Assembly (NCBI GenBank): GCA_017540385.1
Contig: JAFYBD010000040.1
Location: 1 to 14,245, forward strand
Reading direction: 5' to 3'
DNA from: Lentisphaeria bacterium
GTDB lineage: Bacteria > Verrucomicrobiota > Lentisphaeria > Victivallales > UBA1829
DNA: 14,245 bases
Position 1 is the stretch's first letter; each line of letters opens with the position of its first letter. The notes beneath the pieces are model-generated. The model did not search any database, had not been told where the DNA came from, and saw nothing but the letters and a program-made list of their open reading frames with translations. Positions 9,601 through 12,600 of this stretch are shown here, piece after piece. The position numbers and the translations under genes are program-made.

Positions 9601-12600
9601 CAGCCATACGTTCCGGATCGAGGCCGTCGACGCGGCCGGCAACATGAAGTCGACGCGGACGATGAATGTCAACTTCGACGATTCGGAACCCCCGGTCATT
9701 CTTTCGGTTCAGGCCTTCCAAAACGAAGGGTACGGCGTCGATGTCGAGGTCGCGGCTTCGGACAACGAGACGGCGGAAACCGATCTGACGGTCTGCGTGC
9801 AGTATTCCCTGTCCGTGGAAGACATCCTGAACGCTCCGCTCGGTGGCCTGAACATCACGCTGAAGCCGGAGGATGCGGGCAAGACGCTGTATTACCTGGT
9901 TTCCGTGAGCGACGAGGCCGGCAATACGACCCGGAGCCAGATTCAGACTCTGGCCGTGGCCGACCGTACCGCCCCGGACACCCCGACCGATCTCGGCGGG
10001 ACCGTGAACGGGTCCGGCGTCGTCCTGAACTGGACGGCTTCGGACGACAACGTCGGCGTGGCCGGGTATCGCGTGCGGTACGGCACGTCGCAAACCCTGA
10101 CCGGCAACGGCGTCGGCGTTCAGACGAACGAGCTCGCGCTGAGTTCGCTGAAAGAAGGCGTGTACTACTGGCAGACGGCTGCGTTCGACGCCGCCGAAAA
10201 CATCTCCGGCTGGTCCGAAGTGAAGAGCTTCCGGATTCTGCCGGAAGACAAGCTGGATTCCGCTCCCGGCGAGAGCTTTGCCCTCGGCACGCTCGCCGGC
10301 GAACAGACCCTGACCGGCGGCTCCATTGTCTCGGCGAACGACGAAGACTGGTTCAGCTTCACGATTGATACCAAGGGCAAGGCGAACGACTTCGTCCAGC
10401 TCGCGTACGACAGCGCGATCGGCGATCTCGAGTTCAGCCTGTACGCCGGGAACGGCACCACGCTTATCGCGACCGCCGAGACGACTTCCGACGGGGGCAG
10501 GAGAATTTCGCTGAAGGATCTCGCGAAAGGATCGTACCTGCTGAAAGTCTCCGGTCGGAACGGCGACATGAGCACGTTCTCCATCTCGACCAAGAAAGTC
10601 GCGGGGTACGACATGGACCGTTACGACGCCAATGCCCGGAACGATTCTCCCGAAGCGGCCACGGTGTTCGACATCGAGAAGACGCCGCAGGCCTCGATCA
10701 CCGGTCTGAACATTCACGAAGTCGGCGACGTCGACTGCTACCAGTTCAAACTGTCGAACATGGGGCTCAGGGGCGACGGCGTGTCCATCGGCTTCGAGAA
10801 TTCCGTGGGCGACCTGGATCTCCGTCTCATCGACGCCAAGGGCAACGTGGTAGCCGAGTCCGCCGGGACCGGAAACGTTGAAACGATCTCTTTCAACGGC
10901 GTGGCCGCGGGCACCTATTATCTCGAGGTGAAGGCGGCTTACAACGCCGTCAACGAATACACGATGGACTGGAGCTTCACCTCCAACAAAGTGGAAGCCG
11001 ACTGGCTGGAAACCCGGGAACCTTACTCCATTACCGGATCCGTCGACCTCGTCGGCCTGAGCATCAGCGCCGCCGGAGCCGGCGTGACCCAGGAGGACAC
11101 GTTCCATCTGACCCTGGAGCAGAACGGCTCCGCCGCGTCCAAGATCCGGTTCAGCAACTACCGGAGCGACTGGAGCGGCCTGAAGTACGTGGTGAAAGAC
11201 GCCGACGGGATCGTGCTTTCGGGCATCGGTTCCGAAATCAGTCTGGACGGGCTCGATGCCGGCGAGTACACGCTGACGGTCGATACTCCGGTCGCCAGCA
11301 GCTACAGCGCCTACGACATTTCCGTGAGCCTGCCGGAAAGCGCCACGACGAAGTGGACTTACATGGTGTACATGGCGTCGGACAACAACCTCGATCCCTA
11401 TGCGCTGTACGACATCGTCGCCATGCAGCAGGCCGATCTGGATTCGCAGATCGACATCTACGTGCTCGTCGACAGGGGCGGTGCGACCGATGACCAGCCC
11501 GCGCCCAGCACGATCAAATGGGATTCCGACTGGACCGACACCCGCGTCGGCAAGATCTCCTACAGCCCCGGCAACGCCGTCACCGTGGAATGGGAATCCT
11601 GGGGCGAACTCGACACGTCGTCCATCGCGACCCTGGACCGCTTCATCACCTGGACCCAGGATCAGTCCGGCGCCGAAAACTACGCCCTGGTCATGTGGGA
11701 CCACGGTACGGAAGACGGTTCTCTCTGCGTGGACGCCACGACCGATGAAAGCTGGTCGTCCTCGCTCGCCATTTCGGATGTCTCCGGTCTCCTGGCGCAG
11801 AAGGACAATATCCCGCTGGTGGTCTTCAACAACTGTCTGCTCGGGTCCGAACTGGTGGTCACGCAGATGGTCGGCAGCACGGATGTAATCGTGGTTTCCG
11901 AATCGGAATCCTATCCGTCCGGCACGACTTACGGCTACAAGAAGTTCTTCTCCACGATCACCGCCGACATGACCGCCGAAGAGATGGCGGAAGTCCTGAT
12001 CCAGAACGTCCAGCAGTACGGCGACGGCACGGTGACGTCCATGCTCTCGGCCGTCGACGTCACGGACGACAGGCTCTCCATCGCGCTCGAAGCCTTCGCC
12101 AATTCCGTCCTTGCCGGCGGCAACAGCGTGGACAGGAGCGTCCTGATCAGCGGCATGATGAAGACGCTCCAGAACGGCTGCGCGTATCCCGGCAGCGTCG
12201 TCTACCAGTCCGACCTGTACGACGTGATCGTTCAGACGATGGCGGACAGGCGGTACTCCGAAACGTCCGAGCAGTTCAAGACCGCCCTGGCGAATCTGCA
12301 ATCCACCCTGGAGGAAGTGGTGCTTTGCTCCAGGACCGTTCCGGCCAACCGCGGCTACGGCATCGCCGTGTTCAACCCGGTCATCACGGCCAGGATCTAT
12401 GCTGCCGGCGGTTATACGACCAAGCAGGCCGCCAACGTGATCCAGACCTACCTGAACACCTACTACACCTCCACCCCGGCATGGTCCGCCCTGCTCGGCA
12501 GCCTGGCCACGACGTATCAGACCCTGAACATCGACGCCAAAACGAAAGTCGCCAGCTTCGGTGTCTCGAGCATCCTCGATCAGCAGAAGTCCGTCGTCGT

